A DNA stretch of 64,000 nt. Source: Pedobacter steynii. GTDB taxonomy: Bacteria > Bacteroidota > Bacteroidia > Sphingobacteriales > Sphingobacteriaceae. A program made the translations under genes and the position numbers. Each line of letters starts with the position of its first letter. Positions within the stretch are counted from its first letter, which is position 1. Below are positions 1-8,930 of the stretch, one piece after another. The stretch spans positions 6,386,001-6,450,000 of the forward strand of contig NZ_CP017141.1 in the NCBI RefSeq assembly GCF_001721645.1, given 5' to 3'. The notes beneath the pieces were generated by a model. It had not been told where the DNA came from. It was given only the letters and a program-made list of their open reading frames with translations, and did no database searches.

Positions 1-350
1 CCTTCTTTTAGCTGACTCACACTTTTGGTCCTGATCACTGTTGCCTGATCACTTGACCTTCGGGGCAGTTCATTTCCATAAATATTCTTCTGCAGCAAAA
101 AAGCAAAGCCCGAACAATCCACCCCTCTTTTATCCAAACCACCCAAACGATACCTTACCCCTGTCCAATCGGTAATAAAACGGTATAAAGGTTTACTTTT
201 AAGATTCGACATGGCCATCGCTGTTCTGGCCGCCGTACTGGTGCTGACTGTTTTCTTTCTGGAACCACAGGCAACCAGTACCATCAGCACCATTAAAAAA
301 AGTAACGATTTTAATCTTCCTTTGAGAACAGTGTGATCAATGGTCATCAT
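1..350 (-). CDS. NlpC/P60-family lipoprotein, partial (3' end outside window)
   Basis: This is the N-terminal 116 codons of a gene that runs off the left edge. The protein starts MMTIDH, has a hydrophobic stretch and a lipobox (LVAC, Cys about residue 28), and so should be an exported lipoprotein. The motif DCSGF near residue 80 carries the expected catalytic Cys of NlpC/P60 cysteine peptidases, which cleave peptidoglycan stem peptides; the His and third catalytic residue lie outside the window. The ATG sits 3 nt after the mutS stop, so the two genes are probably co-transcribed. Family assignment rests on the DCSGF context and is fairly secure; substrate specificity is unknown. Confidence 0.8.
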   Translation of the reverse strand, partial: MMTIDHTVLKGRLKSLLFLMVLMVLVACGSRKKTVSTSTAARTAMAMSNLKSKPLYRFITDWTGVRYRLGGLDKRGVDCSGFAFLLQKNIYGNELPRRSSDQATVIRTKSVSQLKE

Positions 351-353
351 AGT

Positions 354-2963
354 TTATTCTTTAATTATCCGTTGTATTTCATCCAGTTTTAGCAAAGCCT
401 CTACCGGTGTCAATACATTTACATCCAGATTATTCAGGGTATCTCTTATTTTCAGTAATACCGGGTCATCAATTGCAAACATGTGTAACTGATAAGCCTG
501 ATTCTGTACTTTTTTAATGCTGTCTTTGATGCTCTGCCCCTCGGTCCTGTCGATCTCCAGCTTTTTAAGGATCTCATTTGCCCGGTTGATCAGCTTAGGA
601 GGCATTCCCGCCATCTTGGCTACATGAATACCAAAACTATGCTCACTACCACCAGGCACCAGTTTTCTAAGGAAAATCACCTTATTGCCCACCTCTTTAA
701 TCGACACATTGAAGTTCTTGATACGGCTCATGGTATTGGCCAGCTCATTCAGCTCATGGTAATGCGTCGCAAACAATGTTTTAGGCTTTGCAGTAGGATG
801 GGTATGCAGGAATTCAGCAATTGCCCAGGCGATCGAAATCCCGTCATAGGTACTCGTTCCCCGGCCAATCTCATCCAGCAGGATCAGGCTGTTGTCCGAA
901 ATATTGTTCAGGATACTGGCCGTTTCATTCATCTCCACCATGAACGTACTCTCTCCGGAAGATAAATTATCCGAAGCACCAACCCTGGTAAATATCTTAT
1001 CTACCAGACCCAGCGTAGCCGCTTTTGCAGGTACAAAACACCCCATTTGCGCCATCAGCACAATCAGACCGGTCTGCCTCAGTATGGCCGACTTACCCGA
1101 CATATTGGGTCCCGTAATGATAATGATCTGCTGTGTTTCATTGTCCAGAAATACATCATTCGTAATGTATTCTTCTCCTACAGGTAACCGCTTTTCAATT
1201 ACCGGGTGCCTTCCACCTTTAATATCCAGGTTTTTGGTCTTGTTAACCACGGGTTTCACATAGTGGTTTTTAACCGCCAGCTGAGCAAAACAAAGCAATA
1301 CATCCAGCTGCGCAATGGAGAAAGCATTCAGCTGAATCTGTTTGATATAGGCACTCACCAGGAACATCAGTTCTCCATAGAGGCGTACTTCGATCTGCAT
1401 GATCTTTTCCTCCGCACCCAGAATCTGTTCTTCGTATTCTTTCAGCTCAGGAGTAATATAGCGCTCTGCACTTACCAGGGTTTGCTTCCTGATCCAGTCG
1501 GCAGGCACTTTATCTTTATGGGTATGCGTCACCTCAAGATAATATCCGAAGACATTATTGAAGGCTACTTTAAGCGAAGGGATACCTGTACTTGCCGCTT
1601 CTCTTTTTTGAATTTCTACTAAATAATCCTTTCCACCGAAAGAAATTTTACGCAGGCGGTCCAGCTCCTCATTCACCCCATCGGCAATCACATTTCCTTT
1701 GATCAGCAATGCCGGAGGATCCTGTTGCAGTTCTCTTTCCAGCTTCTCTCTGATGCTTAAACAAGGGTCCAGCTGATCAGCCAGGGCCATAAGGAAGGGG
1801 TTACCGGATGCGGTTGCAATCTCTTTTACCGATTCAATATGGTACAACGCCTTTTTAAGCTGACACAATTCTCTTGGTCCAACTTTTAACAGCCCTACTT
1901 TAGAAATCAGACGCTCCAGGTCACCAATCTGTTTGATGTGGTTTAAAAACTCTTCCACCAGGGCCTCATCTTTCACCAGGAACTCCACCATTCCCAATCG
2001 TTCCTCAATAGGCTTCAGTTCCTTGAGCGGCATAATGATCCAGCGGTGTAGCAAACGTGCCCCCATTGGTGTAGAAGTATGGTCGAGCACCTGAAATAGC
2101 GTTACCGCATTATCATTGGCCGAACTAACCAGTTCCAGGTTGCGGATTGTAAAACGATCCAGCCACATGTATTTATCTTCCTCTAACCGGGAAATAGAAG
2201 TAATATGTTTTAAATTACGGTGTTCGGTTTCATTCAGGTAATGAAGCACTACCCCGGCAGCAATAATACCGATCTGCAATTTATCTACGCCAAAACCTTT
2301 CAGTGAGTTGACCTCAAAATGTTTGGTCAGGGTTTCTGTAGCGTAATCAGTCGTAAAAGCCCAGTCGTCCAGATGAAAAGTGTAAAACTTATCACCGAAA
2401 AGCTCCAAAAACTCTTTTCTTTTTGTCTTTTGAAAGATGACTTCATTAGGTTTAAAACCCTGCAAAAGCTTATCGATATACTCCGCATTTCCTTGAGCAA
2501 CGTAAAACTCTCCCGTAGAGATATCAAGAAAAGAAACACCCATTCCCGCTTTATCAAAATAAACCGAGGCCAGATAATTATTCGATTTCTGGCTCAGGAT
2601 GTTATCATTGTAAGCAACCCCAGGGGTAACCAGTTCTGTTACTCCACGTTTTACAATTGTTTTGGTGGTTTTGGGATCTTCCAGCTGGTCACAAATCGCT
2701 ACCCTTTGGCCCGCGCGAACCAGTTTCGACAGGTAATTGTCTAAAGAATGATGGGGAAACCCAGCCAGTTCAATGTGCCCTCCAGGTCCATTTCCCCTTC
2801 TTGTCAATACAATTCCCAGAATCTGAGAAGTTTTCACCGCATCTTCACCAAATGTTTCATAAAAGTCGCCAACTCTGAACAATAGTAATGCACCCGGATA
2901 CTTTGCTTTAATAGCATTGTACTGTTGCATTAAAGGTGTCTCTTTAGTTTTATCTTTAGCCAA
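354..2963 (-). CDS. mutS: DNA mismatch repair protein MutS
   Basis: MutS binds mismatches and recruits MutL. The N-terminus has the mismatch-reading Phe-x-Glu (FYE in GDFYETFG), the core follows, and the C-terminal ABC ATPase has Walker A GPNMSGKS, Walker B LLDEIGRGTS and the ATHYHEL motif. At 869 aa it has the usual MutS length. I place the start at a TTG codon (LAKDKTKETP...), because the family normally begins with a short AKxK-type tail before ETPLMQQY. An in-frame ATG at 2999 would add 12 residues unlike the family. It is followed after 3 nt by the NlpC/P60 lipoprotein gene. Confidence 0.96.
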   Translation of the reverse strand: MAKDKTKETPLMQQYNAIKAKYPGALLLFRVGDFYETFGEDAVKTSQILGIVLTRRGNGPGGHIELAGFPHHSLDNYLSKLVRAGQRVAICDQLEDPKTTKTIVKRGVTELVTPGVAYNDNILSQKSNNYLASVYFDKAGMGVSFLDISTGEFYVAQGNAEYIDKLLQGFKPNEVIFQKTKRKEFLELFGDKFYTFHLDDWAFTTDYATETLTKHFEVNSLKGFGVDKLQIGIIAAGVVLHYLNETEHRNLKHITSISRLEEDKYMWLDRFTIRNLELVSSANDNAVTLFQVLDHTSTPMGARLLHRWIIMPLKELKPIEERLGMVEFLVKDEALVEEFLNHIKQIGDLERLISKVGLLKVGPRELCQLKKALYHIESVKEIATASGNPFLMALADQLDPCLSIREKLERELQQDPPALLIKGNVIADGVNEELDRLRKISFGGKDYLVEIQKREAASTGIPSLKVAFNNVFGYYLEVTHTHKDKVPADWIRKQTLVSAERYITPELKEYEEQILGAEEKIMQIEVRLYGELMFLVSAYIKQIQLNAFSIAQLDVLLCFAQLAVKNHYVKPVVNKTKNLDIKGGRHPVIEKRLPVGEEYITNDVFLDNETQQIIIITGPNMSGKSAILRQTGLIVLMAQMGCFVPAKAATLGLVDKIFTRVGASDNLSSGESTFMVEMNETASILNNISDNSLILLDEIGRGTSTYDGISIAWAIAEFLHTHPTAKPKTLFATHYHELNELANTMSRIKNFNVSIKEVGNKVIFLRKLVPGGSEHSFGIHVAKMAGMPPKLINRANEILKKLEIDRTEGQSIKDSIKKVQNQAYQLHMFAIDDPVLLKIRDTLNNLDVNVLTPVEALLKLDEIQRIIKE

Positions 2964-3043
2964 AATGTATTTTATTTTACAAAACCGTAAAGATAGCATC
3001 TGGATGCATAACCTTTAGGCTTTGTTGAAAATTTTAAAAAAAA

Positions 3044-3769
3044 CTACAACTGTTCAATATAGGACAGAAACAGGCTTAAAGCTTCCCGCTTTTTTTCCGT
3101 CAGTTCGAAATCCAGTTTATGCATTAAGTAGTCGTCAAGATCAAAATCCGGAATGGCCGGCAATTCTCTCAGCAACTCCGCACGATGGGAAAGACCGGTG
3201 GCCAATGCCTCGTTAAATTCAGTAATAAATGTCTCAGGAATAGCTTTATTGGCCACCCAGGCCGCGTATACAAAAGGAAGTCCGCTGAACTTCATCCATT
3301 CCTCTCCCATATCATAGGCATAGGGGTAGTTCGCCTTTTTACCAAAAGTCCGGTCGCCAATCAAAACCATTGCATCGGTCTTCGCTTCCGGATCGGTGGT
3401 ATAGCTGACTTCCTGTTTCCAGTGAAACTTTAACAACACCTTAGCCAGGTTGTTGGAAGTACGGGAATGACTATCAAGCCTTACCGTTTTGATTTCCTGA
3501 AAAGGGACATTGCTGAACACAAACACCGAATTTACCGCACCAACAGAACCGATACAATAATCTGCAACAATATTTGCATTGGGTACCATTGGAATTGCAG
3601 CCACCGGAATCAGGCCTATATCGACCTGACCATTAATGAGTTTTGCAGCACAATCTGTAGGGATATCTAAACTTAAATCTATCTTATTAATCAGTTCCGA
3701 ATGCTCAATCCCATAAATAAAGGGTTTAGTATTGGTATAAGAAACTGCGGAAATTTTAATCTTATTCAA
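3044..3769 (-). CDS. mqnA: Chorismate dehydratase MqnA (futalosine pathway)
   Basis: A 241-aa protein of the MqnA/MqnD fold, a periplasmic-binding-protein-like enzyme without signal peptide. Motifs are KISAVSYTNTKPF at the N-terminus, the DIGLIPVAAIP segment and the SVGAVNSV segment. MqnA dehydrates chorismate to 3-[(1-carboxyvinyl)oxy]benzoate, the first step of futalosine-dependent menaquinone synthesis in the cytoplasm. It lies 7 nt downstream of the histidine-phosphatase gene and in one run with mqnE, whose product uses the MqnA product. MqnD is the nearest alternative, but the N-terminal motif and pairing with MqnE favour MqnA. Confidence 0.9.
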   Translation of the reverse strand: MNKIKISAVSYTNTKPFIYGIEHSELINKIDLSLDIPTDCAAKLINGQVDIGLIPVAAIPMVPNANIVADYCIGSVGAVNSVFVFSNVPFQEIKTVRLDSHSRTSNNLAKVLLKFHWKQEVSYTTDPEAKTDAMVLIGDRTFGKKANYPYAYDMGEEWMKFSGLPFVYAAWVANKAIPETFITEFNEALATGLSHRAELLRELPAIPDFDLDDYLMHKLDFELTEKKREALSLFLSYIEQL

Positions 3770-3776
3770 AGGGGAA

Positions 3777-4388
3777 TTATTTTAAATGATCCGTATTGTT
3801 AAACTCAGTGATCACAAACTGATCTCCGGTCATTTGAATTTTATAAAGGGTGGTATTCTGGTGAGGAAACTCTGTCATTTCGCTCAATGGTCTGCCCGTA
3901 AGTAAACAAAGGAACAGGCGCATTGCGCGCCCATGCATGCAGATTAAAATCGTTTTTTCATTTTTTGCAGCAGTGATGACTTTCAGTGCTTCTTTCTGAC
4001 GGACAATGACATCTGCCGGGCTTTCCCCTCCTTCAAAACGGGCGTCATAATCTGCCGACTGCCATTTTTCCATGATGCTTTTAAAAGCTGTAATGGCATG
4101 TTCATCATTTGTTTTACCTTCCCAGATGCCCCAGGCCAGCTCATCAAGTCCTGACAATTGCTCCCATGGTAATCCGGCATCAATAAAACCTTGTACCGTC
4201 TGGTGGGTACGTTTCAGTGCTGAAGTGTAAACCTTATCAAAAGGAACCTCTTTATAAGTGGCATAAAATGCAGCTGCCTGTGCTCTTCCGGTATCATTAA
4301 GGTCACTATTGATCCCTCTTCCCTGTACGATACCCTGTCTGTTTAGTTCTGTTTCACCATGTCTGATGATGTATAATTCTTTATCCAT
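3777..4388 (-). CDS. Histidine phosphatase family protein
   Basis: A 203-aa cytoplasmic protein with the family signature RHGET near residue 9 (phosphorylated His), a second Arg in TSALKRTHQT, and a late His in CMHGRAMR. These are the catalytic features of the phosphoglycerate-mutase / acid-phosphatase superfamily. The gene overlaps the mqnE stop by one base (TAATG) and ends 7 nt before mqnA, so it is translated as part of the mqn operon. Its substrate cannot be read from sequence; a role in menaquinone synthesis is only suggested by position. Confidence 0.9.
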   Translation of the reverse strand: MDKELYIIRHGETELNRQGIVQGRGINSDLNDTGRAQAAAFYATYKEVPFDKVYTSALKRTHQTVQGFIDAGLPWEQLSGLDELAWGIWEGKTNDEHAITAFKSIMEKWQSADYDARFEGGESPADVIVRQKEALKVITAAKNEKTILICMHGRAMRLFLCLLTGRPLSEMTEFPHQNTTLYKIQMTGDQFVITEFNNTDHLK

Positions 4389-5581
4389 TAATTGATTACA
4401 GGCAATTTATAATATTGTGGTTTCACCGATCCTTCAAATACGAAATCCGTATAATCAGTGACTACATTGTAAAGGGTATCTCTTTCTATCGGCTTACGGT
4501 TTACCTGTTTGATCAGGTTTACCAGCTCTTCCGTATTCATTGCTGGGTGTTGTTCTTCAGCACCTGCCATAGAATAGATTTTGGTCGTATCATCTAAAGT
4601 ACCATCAATATCGTCTACCCCGAAGTTTAAAGAAAGCTGTGCAGTCTGCCTGCTGATCATTGCCCAGTAAGCTTTGATATGGTCGAAATTATCCAGATAG
4701 ATTCTGGCGATAGCATAGTTTCTCAAATCTTCAATCACCGAAACCTCCGGAACATGGTCCATCTGGTTGTTTTGGTTTCTGAATTTAAGCGGGATAAAGG
4801 CCTGGAAACCTCCAGATTTATCCTGCTGCTGACGTAAGCGTTCCATATGGTCTACACGATGCCAGAACTGCTCAATATGACCGTACAACATCGTTGCATT
4901 GGTTTTCATACCCAGTTTATGTGCCTGTTCATGAATATCCAGCCATTGTTCCGCATTACATTTATCATGGGCAATTTTCTCTCTTACTTCAGGGTGAAAA
5001 ATTTCCGCTCCACCTCCCGGCATAGAATCCAATCCGGCTTCCTGCAGGTATTTCATTCCGTCATAATGACTCAGCTTCGCCTTTTTGAAAATATAGTAAT
5101 ACTCCACAGGAGTCAATGCTTTGATATGTAAATCAGGGCGATGTGCTTTTGCACGCCTGAAGAAATCACTGTAAAAATCAAGATTTTGCTTGGGAACAAC
5201 ACCTCCTGTAATGTGGACTTCCGTTACCGGCTCATTGTCGTACTTTTTAAGCACATCCATCATTCCTTCTACGCTCATCTCCCATCCTTCCTCACGCTGC
5301 TTAATCAGTCGGGAGTAAGAACAGAACTTACAATCGTACACACATACGTTGGTCGGTTCAATATGGAAATTACGGTTAAAATAGGTTTTATCGCCATGTT
5401 TTTGCTCCCTGATATAGTTCGCCAAAACACCCAGGTAGCCTAGTTCGGCATGCTCATAAAGGTAAACACCTTCATCGAAGGTAATCCTTTCCTGGTTCTG
5501 AACTTTATTGGCAATAGCTTTAAGTTCTGCAGACAGACCGGTGTCGTTTAGAAGTAAGGCCAGCTTTGAATTAGCATCCAT
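4388..5581 (-). CDS. mqnE: Aminofutalosine synthase MqnE (radical SAM)
   Basis: A 397-aa radical SAM enzyme with the cluster motif CVYDCKFC (CX3CX2C) and the MqnE-type segment MPGGGAEIF. MqnE joins the MqnA product with SAM-derived adenosyl radical to make aminofutalosine. MqnC is the paralogous alternative, but the GGGAEIFHPEVR context fits MqnE. The upstream TTG at 5605 is rejected as start because it lies inside a promoter -7 box (TACTTTTG, minus strand, 5610-5603); the ATG at 5581 (MDANSKLA) is the first codon that can be transcribed. It is first in an operon with the phosphatase and mqnA. Confidence 0.93.
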   Translation of the reverse strand: MDANSKLALLLNDTGLSAELKAIANKVQNQERITFDEGVYLYEHAELGYLGVLANYIREQKHGDKTYFNRNFHIEPTNVCVYDCKFCSYSRLIKQREEGWEMSVEGMMDVLKKYDNEPVTEVHITGGVVPKQNLDFYSDFFRRAKAHRPDLHIKALTPVEYYYIFKKAKLSHYDGMKYLQEAGLDSMPGGGAEIFHPEVREKIAHDKCNAEQWLDIHEQAHKLGMKTNATMLYGHIEQFWHRVDHMERLRQQQDKSGGFQAFIPLKFRNQNNQMDHVPEVSVIEDLRNYAIARIYLDNFDHIKAYWAMISRQTAQLSLNFGVDDIDGTLDDTTKIYSMAGAEEQHPAMNTEELVNLIKQVNRKPIERDTLYNVVTDYTDFVFEGSVKPQYYKLPVIN

Positions 5582-5602
5582 GTAGTATGATATAATGATG
5601 AA

Positions 5603-5610
5603 CAAAAGTA
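5603..5610 (-). promoter_or_regulatory. Bacteroidota -7 box for the mqnE operon
   Basis: On the minus strand the sequence reads TACTTTTG, matching the TAnnTTTG consensus of Bacteroidota sigma-A promoters, 21 nt before the mqnE ATG. No clean -33 TTG was found at the usual distance. Confidence 0.6.
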
Positions 5611-5769
5611 GTATAAAATCATCAGAAACCCGTTTTTTTAACAGGTTTTAGCTGTCAGCATTGTGTAAAAGAGCATTAGGCTTAAAAAATGAAGGCAGAT
5701 AAGGAAAGGGAATAAATTTTGATTATTTTAGAGCATACCATTAAGTATGGTCCTATACTACATTATGCC

Positions 5770-6378
5770 ATGGAAAAATACGACCCTAGAGTTGACGCCT
5801 ATATTGACCGTGCAGCAGATTTTGCCCAGCCAATCCTGAAACACATCCGCAAGCTCGTTCATCAGGCTTGCCCGGAGCTTATAGAAACTATAAAATGGGG
5901 CTTCCCTCATTTTGATTACAAAGGAACAGTATGTAGCATGGCCTCCTTTAAGAGCCATTGCACTTTCGGCTTCTGGAAAAGCAAGCTCCTTCCCGATCCG
6001 AATCACCTGCTTGGCGAGAGTAAAGAAGAAGCTATGGGACAACTGGGGCGGATTACTTCCGTCGCAGACTTACCGGAAGAAAGCATTTTTATTACCTATA
6101 TTCAGAATGCCGTCATCCTCAATAAAGAAGGGATCAAGATGGAGAAAAAGCCGGCCGCAGCAAAAATAGAACTGGTAATTCCTGATTATTTTGCCAAAAG
6201 CCTGGCCGAAGCTCCGGCAGCACAGGAGCATTTCGACAAGTTCAGTTACTCGCAGAAAAAAGAGTATCTGGAATGGATTGTGGAAGCAAAGACAGAGGAA
6301 ACCCGTCAAAAAAGACTCGGTACCGCGCTGGAATGGATTGCTGAAGGGAAATCACGTAATTGGAAATACCAGCGTTAA
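5770..6378 (+). CDS. YdeI/OmpD-associated-type protein (DUF1801 plus C-terminal YdeI domain)
   Basis: A 202-aa soluble protein with no signal peptide. Residues 1-120 resemble the DUF1801 (YdhG-like) fold: DPRVDAYI, a WGFPHFDYKG segment and a SFKSHCTFGFW segment. The C-terminal part (from about 125) has the YdeI/OmdA pattern FAKSLAEAP...FDKFSYSQKKEYLEWI...TRQKRL. Such proteins are common in Bacteroidota; some are linked to stress or antimicrobial-peptide response, but the biochemical function is unknown. I start at MEKYDPRV because 17 upstream codons do not fit the family. It stands alone, transcribed away from mqnE. Confidence 0.8.
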   Translation: MEKYDPRVDAYIDRAADFAQPILKHIRKLVHQACPELIETIKWGFPHFDYKGTVCSMASFKSHCTFGFWKSKLLPDPNHLLGESKEEAMGQLGRITSVADLPEESIFITYIQNAVILNKEGIKMEKKPAAAKIELVIPDYFAKSLAEAPAAQEHFDKFSYSQKKEYLEWIVEAKTEETRQKRLGTALEWIAEGKSRNWKYQR

Positions 6379-6421
6379 ATCTAATAAAACACCCTATTCA
6401 GACCGGAAGAGAAAAAACAGA

Positions 6422-7414
6422 TTACTGAAGAGTGATCTTATTGATAAAAGCATGATCCGTTAAGGTTTTTAAAAACACAATGATCTTTTTCTGCTCAGTA
6501 GCTGTTAAAGGGATTCCTGCTTTTCCATGTTGCTGCATTAAAGGATCCAGATCTGCATCAGCCTTTACACCCGAAGCATAATACTGAAGCACTTCTTCCA
6601 GCATATTAAACCTGCCATCATGTAAATAAGGGCCAGAGACTTCCACATTTCTCAGACTGGGTACTTTAAATTTCTTTACCGGATCCTTTGCCATTGCCGT
6701 CCCAATATTTCTGAATGATTCATCACTGAACAATTCCCCGGAATGACAGGACGCGCAGTTTCTTTTAAACAGTTTCCATCCTTCCCTTTCATCCGGACTA
6801 AAAGTATCCTTCTGTTTTGCCACCAACTGATCGTAACGCGAATTAGCGGAAACCAGCGAAAGTAAATATTGTTCAATCGCTCTGGTCAGCTCTTTTTCCG
6901 TAATTTTCTCTACGCCAAAAACAGTCAGAAAGTGTTGTTTATACACCCTTGAACTGTTTAATTTCCTAACCACATTCTCCATGGTCTCTCCCATTTCCGC
7001 CGGACTGGTAAGCGCATTTACGGCGGTATTTTGAAGTTTTGTTTCCCGGCCATCCCTGAAATAGGAATGTTTCCATTGCAGGTTCATCAGGGCCGGGGTA
7101 TTTCTTGTCCCCATTATTTTGGCATCTACCCCTTCATTGATTTTAATACCCGCACTGGAATACGCATCAACCTGATTATGACAGGAAGCGCAGGCCACTT
7201 TTCCGTTTTTGGATAAGGAAGGATCATCAAATAATTTTTGTCCCAGCGTTACCCCTTCCACAGTCAATGCAGGCGCTACCTGAACCGGAACTGGAAAATT
7301 AACCGGTTTCCTTACGGCAACCACTGTTTTTATCGTAGAAAGTCCAAAAGCAAGTGCCAACAGGACGGTAGAAAACGCAATAATGGCAATTACAAAAAGT
7401 TTATTTTTCTTCAT
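6422..7414 (-). CDS. Di-haem cytochrome-c peroxidase / MauG family protein
   Basis: A 330-aa exported protein with an N-terminal hydrophobic segment (residues 5-28) that can act as signal or anchor. Two haem c sites are visible: CASCH at residues 75-79 and a second CASCH near 219. Family motifs LFDDPSLS, RNTPALMN, YFRDGRE, VPSLRN and PYLHDGR are present. Bacterial cytochrome-c peroxidases reduce hydrogen peroxide in the periplasm with electrons from small cytochromes; the same fold includes MauG-like oxidases, so substrate is uncertain. It is a single gene facing the YdeI-like gene tail to tail. Confidence 0.9.
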   Translation of the reverse strand: MKKNKLFVIAIIAFSTVLLALAFGLSTIKTVVAVRKPVNFPVPVQVAPALTVEGVTLGQKLFDDPSLSKNGKVACASCHNQVDAYSSAGIKINEGVDAKIMGTRNTPALMNLQWKHSYFRDGRETKLQNTAVNALTSPAEMGETMENVVRKLNSSRVYKQHFLTVFGVEKITEKELTRAIEQYLLSLVSANSRYDQLVAKQKDTFSPDEREGWKLFKRNCASCHSGELFSDESFRNIGTAMAKDPVKKFKVPSLRNVEVSGPYLHDGRFNMLEEVLQYYASGVKADADLDPLMQQHGKAGIPLTATEQKKIIVFLKTLTDHAFINKITLQ

Positions 7415-7454
7415 TTAACATCAATTCGGCCTTTCTTTTTCGGCCCTTAAAAAA

Positions 7455-8222
7455 TCAGGACTTCAGGAAGATATCGTAGGCAAACCTCAGAATCGTACCA
7501 AAAACAACGATCAGAAAAAAGATCCTGATAAATTTATTTCCCTTCAGCAACGCCAGTTTAGTCCCTAAAAAGGAGCCTCCAACATTACAAACAGCCATAG
7601 GGATAGCCAGCTCGTATAAGATATGCCCCGTACTTCCGAAATAACAGATCGCCGCAATATTGGTCGCCATATTGATCAGCTTTGCCCCGGCACTGGCATG
7701 AAGGAAGTCGTAACCCATCAGTGCAATAAAGGCAAGGATGAAAAAAGTTCCCGTTCCAGGCCCGATTAAACCATCATAAAAACCAATCACAAAACCAAAG
7801 AGCAGACCAATCAACACCTGTTGCAACACCGTATGTTCCTTTTCCTGATGAACACCGAATTTCTTATTGAAATACGTATATACAGCAACCAGGATCAGGA
7901 TAACTAATACTGCGGGTTTGATGACCTGATTGTCGATCAGGGTAATGCTATAGGCACCAAATAAGGCACCGGTAAATGCGGCCAGTGCAATATAGATGAG
8001 CAGGCCCCAATTCAGCTTTACATTCTGGGAGTATTTCCAGGCAGCGAAAGCGGTTCCGGAAAGAGAAGGGATCTTGGTGGTACTGAAAAGTGTAGCTACC
8101 GGGTACTGCGGCAAAACGATCATGATGGCTGGCGTCTGTAATAAACCTCCCCCACCAACAATAGCATCAATAAATCCTGCAAAAAAAGAGACTATACAGA
8201 GTATAATCAGGTCTGAAACCAT
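7455..8222 (-). CDS. TSUP (TauE/SafE, DUF81) family membrane permease
   Basis: A 255-aa integral inner-membrane protein with about eight hydrophobic helices. The opening AGFIDAIVGGGGLLQTPA and the later internal repeat GFYDGLIGPGTGTFF are the paired TSUP/DUF81 signatures. Members export or import sulfur-containing or other organic anions; the substrate here is unknown. The reading frame is open up to a GTG at 8279, but that extension falls inside the terminator hairpin of the upstream gene, so the ATG at 8222 (MVSDLIIL) is the likely start. Confidence 0.9.
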   Translation of the reverse strand: MVSDLIILCIVSFFAGFIDAIVGGGGLLQTPAIMIVLPQYPVATLFSTTKIPSLSGTAFAAWKYSQNVKLNWGLLIYIALAAFTGALFGAYSITLIDNQVIKPAVLVILILVAVYTYFNKKFGVHQEKEHTVLQQVLIGLLFGFVIGFYDGLIGPGTGTFFILAFIALMGYDFLHASAGAKLINMATNIAAICYFGSTGHILYELAIPMAVCNVGGSFLGTKLALLKGNKFIRIFFLIVVFGTILRFAYDIFLKS

Positions 8223-8261
8223 AATCCAAATAATTGCCGCAAAAGTAGCGTTTTTTAAGGC

Positions 8262-8296
8262 AAAAAAAAAGGGACCCACACCACTGAGTCCCTTTT
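8262..8296 (-). terminator. Rho-independent terminator after the 8.3-8.8 kb lipoprotein gene
   Basis: A 9-bp perfect stem (AAAAGGGAC / GTCCCTTTT) with a 12-nt loop, followed on the minus strand by a run of nine T. It lies 26 nt after the stop of the lipoprotein gene. Confidence 0.9.
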
Positions 8297-8321
8297 AACC
8301 TAAACCAAATTTAACTAAAAA

Positions 8322-8816
8322 CTATTTTGCTGCTGCTGTAAAGTTTAACACAATATAAGCAGTCGAATTACCATATTCTACAGGTGATTTGATAGTCAGA
8401 CTCTCTTTTGTAGCAGAAGAAAGTACCAGTCTGTAACCTTCAGTTACATTTTTAGCTTTATCACCTTCGTACAATTTTTTAAACTGGAACGTCTGATCAG
8501 GTACACTTGCAGACCAGTAAATGGTTTGTGTTTTAGCTGCACATGCTCCACCACCCGGCAGACTGTAGCTTCCATTACCGCTATTAGTTAATCTCCAGGT
8601 ACTACCAACAAAGCAGGTATATGCACCTTCACCAAACAATGATTTTACAGATGCCTGAGGAATGCCTTCAAAAGTAATATCGTTTAGCACCCAGTTACCT
8701 GTTACATCACCACGTTTAACAACAGTTTGAGCAGCACCACCACCTTTTGGTGAACAACTTTGCAAAACCATTAATGAACTGCATAAAATGGCTGCTATCA
8801 GGAATATTCTTTTCAT
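8322..8816 (-). CDS. Small exported lipoprotein, lipocalin-like size, unknown function
   Basis: A 164-aa protein with signal sequence MKRIFLIAAILCSS and lipobox LQSC (Cys near residue 20), followed by a Gly-rich linker (KGGGAA). The mature part (GNWVLNDITFEG..., two Cys residues that could form a disulfide, and a repeating hydrophobic/polar pattern) looks like a small beta-barrel of the lipocalin-like kind seen in Bacteroidota, but I cannot prove that family. Start chosen at the ATG before the signal peptide; a TTG further up adds a charged tail that spoils it. A strong terminator follows. Confidence 0.8.
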   Translation of the reverse strand: MKRIFLIAAILCSSLMVLQSCSPKGGGAAQTVVKRGDVTGNWVLNDITFEGIPQASVKSLFGEGAYTCFVGSTWRLTNSGNGSYSLPGGGACAAKTQTIYWSASVPDQTFQFKKLYEGDKAKNVTEGYRLVLSSATKESLTIKSPVEYGNSTAYIVLNFTAAAK

Positions 8817-8882
8817 ATCAATTTGTTTTTCTTCTTTAATACATAAATCTTGCCAAAACTTCAACAGAATAATTTTTACCTT

Positions 8883-8890
8883 TAGCTTTG
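8883..8890 (+). promoter_or_regulatory. Putative -7 box for the trans-sulfuration gene at 8931
   Basis: TAGCTTTG matches TAnnTTTG 40 nt before the ATG at 8931. No clean -33 TTG was seen, so this is a weaker call. Confidence 0.45.
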
Positions 8891-8930
8891 TTCTACCAAG
8901 CCACTTAATTCACTATTTATCCTCCTGAAA

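Noticed and set aside
7455..8279. Longer N-terminus for the TSUP permease from GTG 8279
   Set aside because: The extension lies inside the terminator of the upstream gene and contains no family sequence; ATG 8222 is used.
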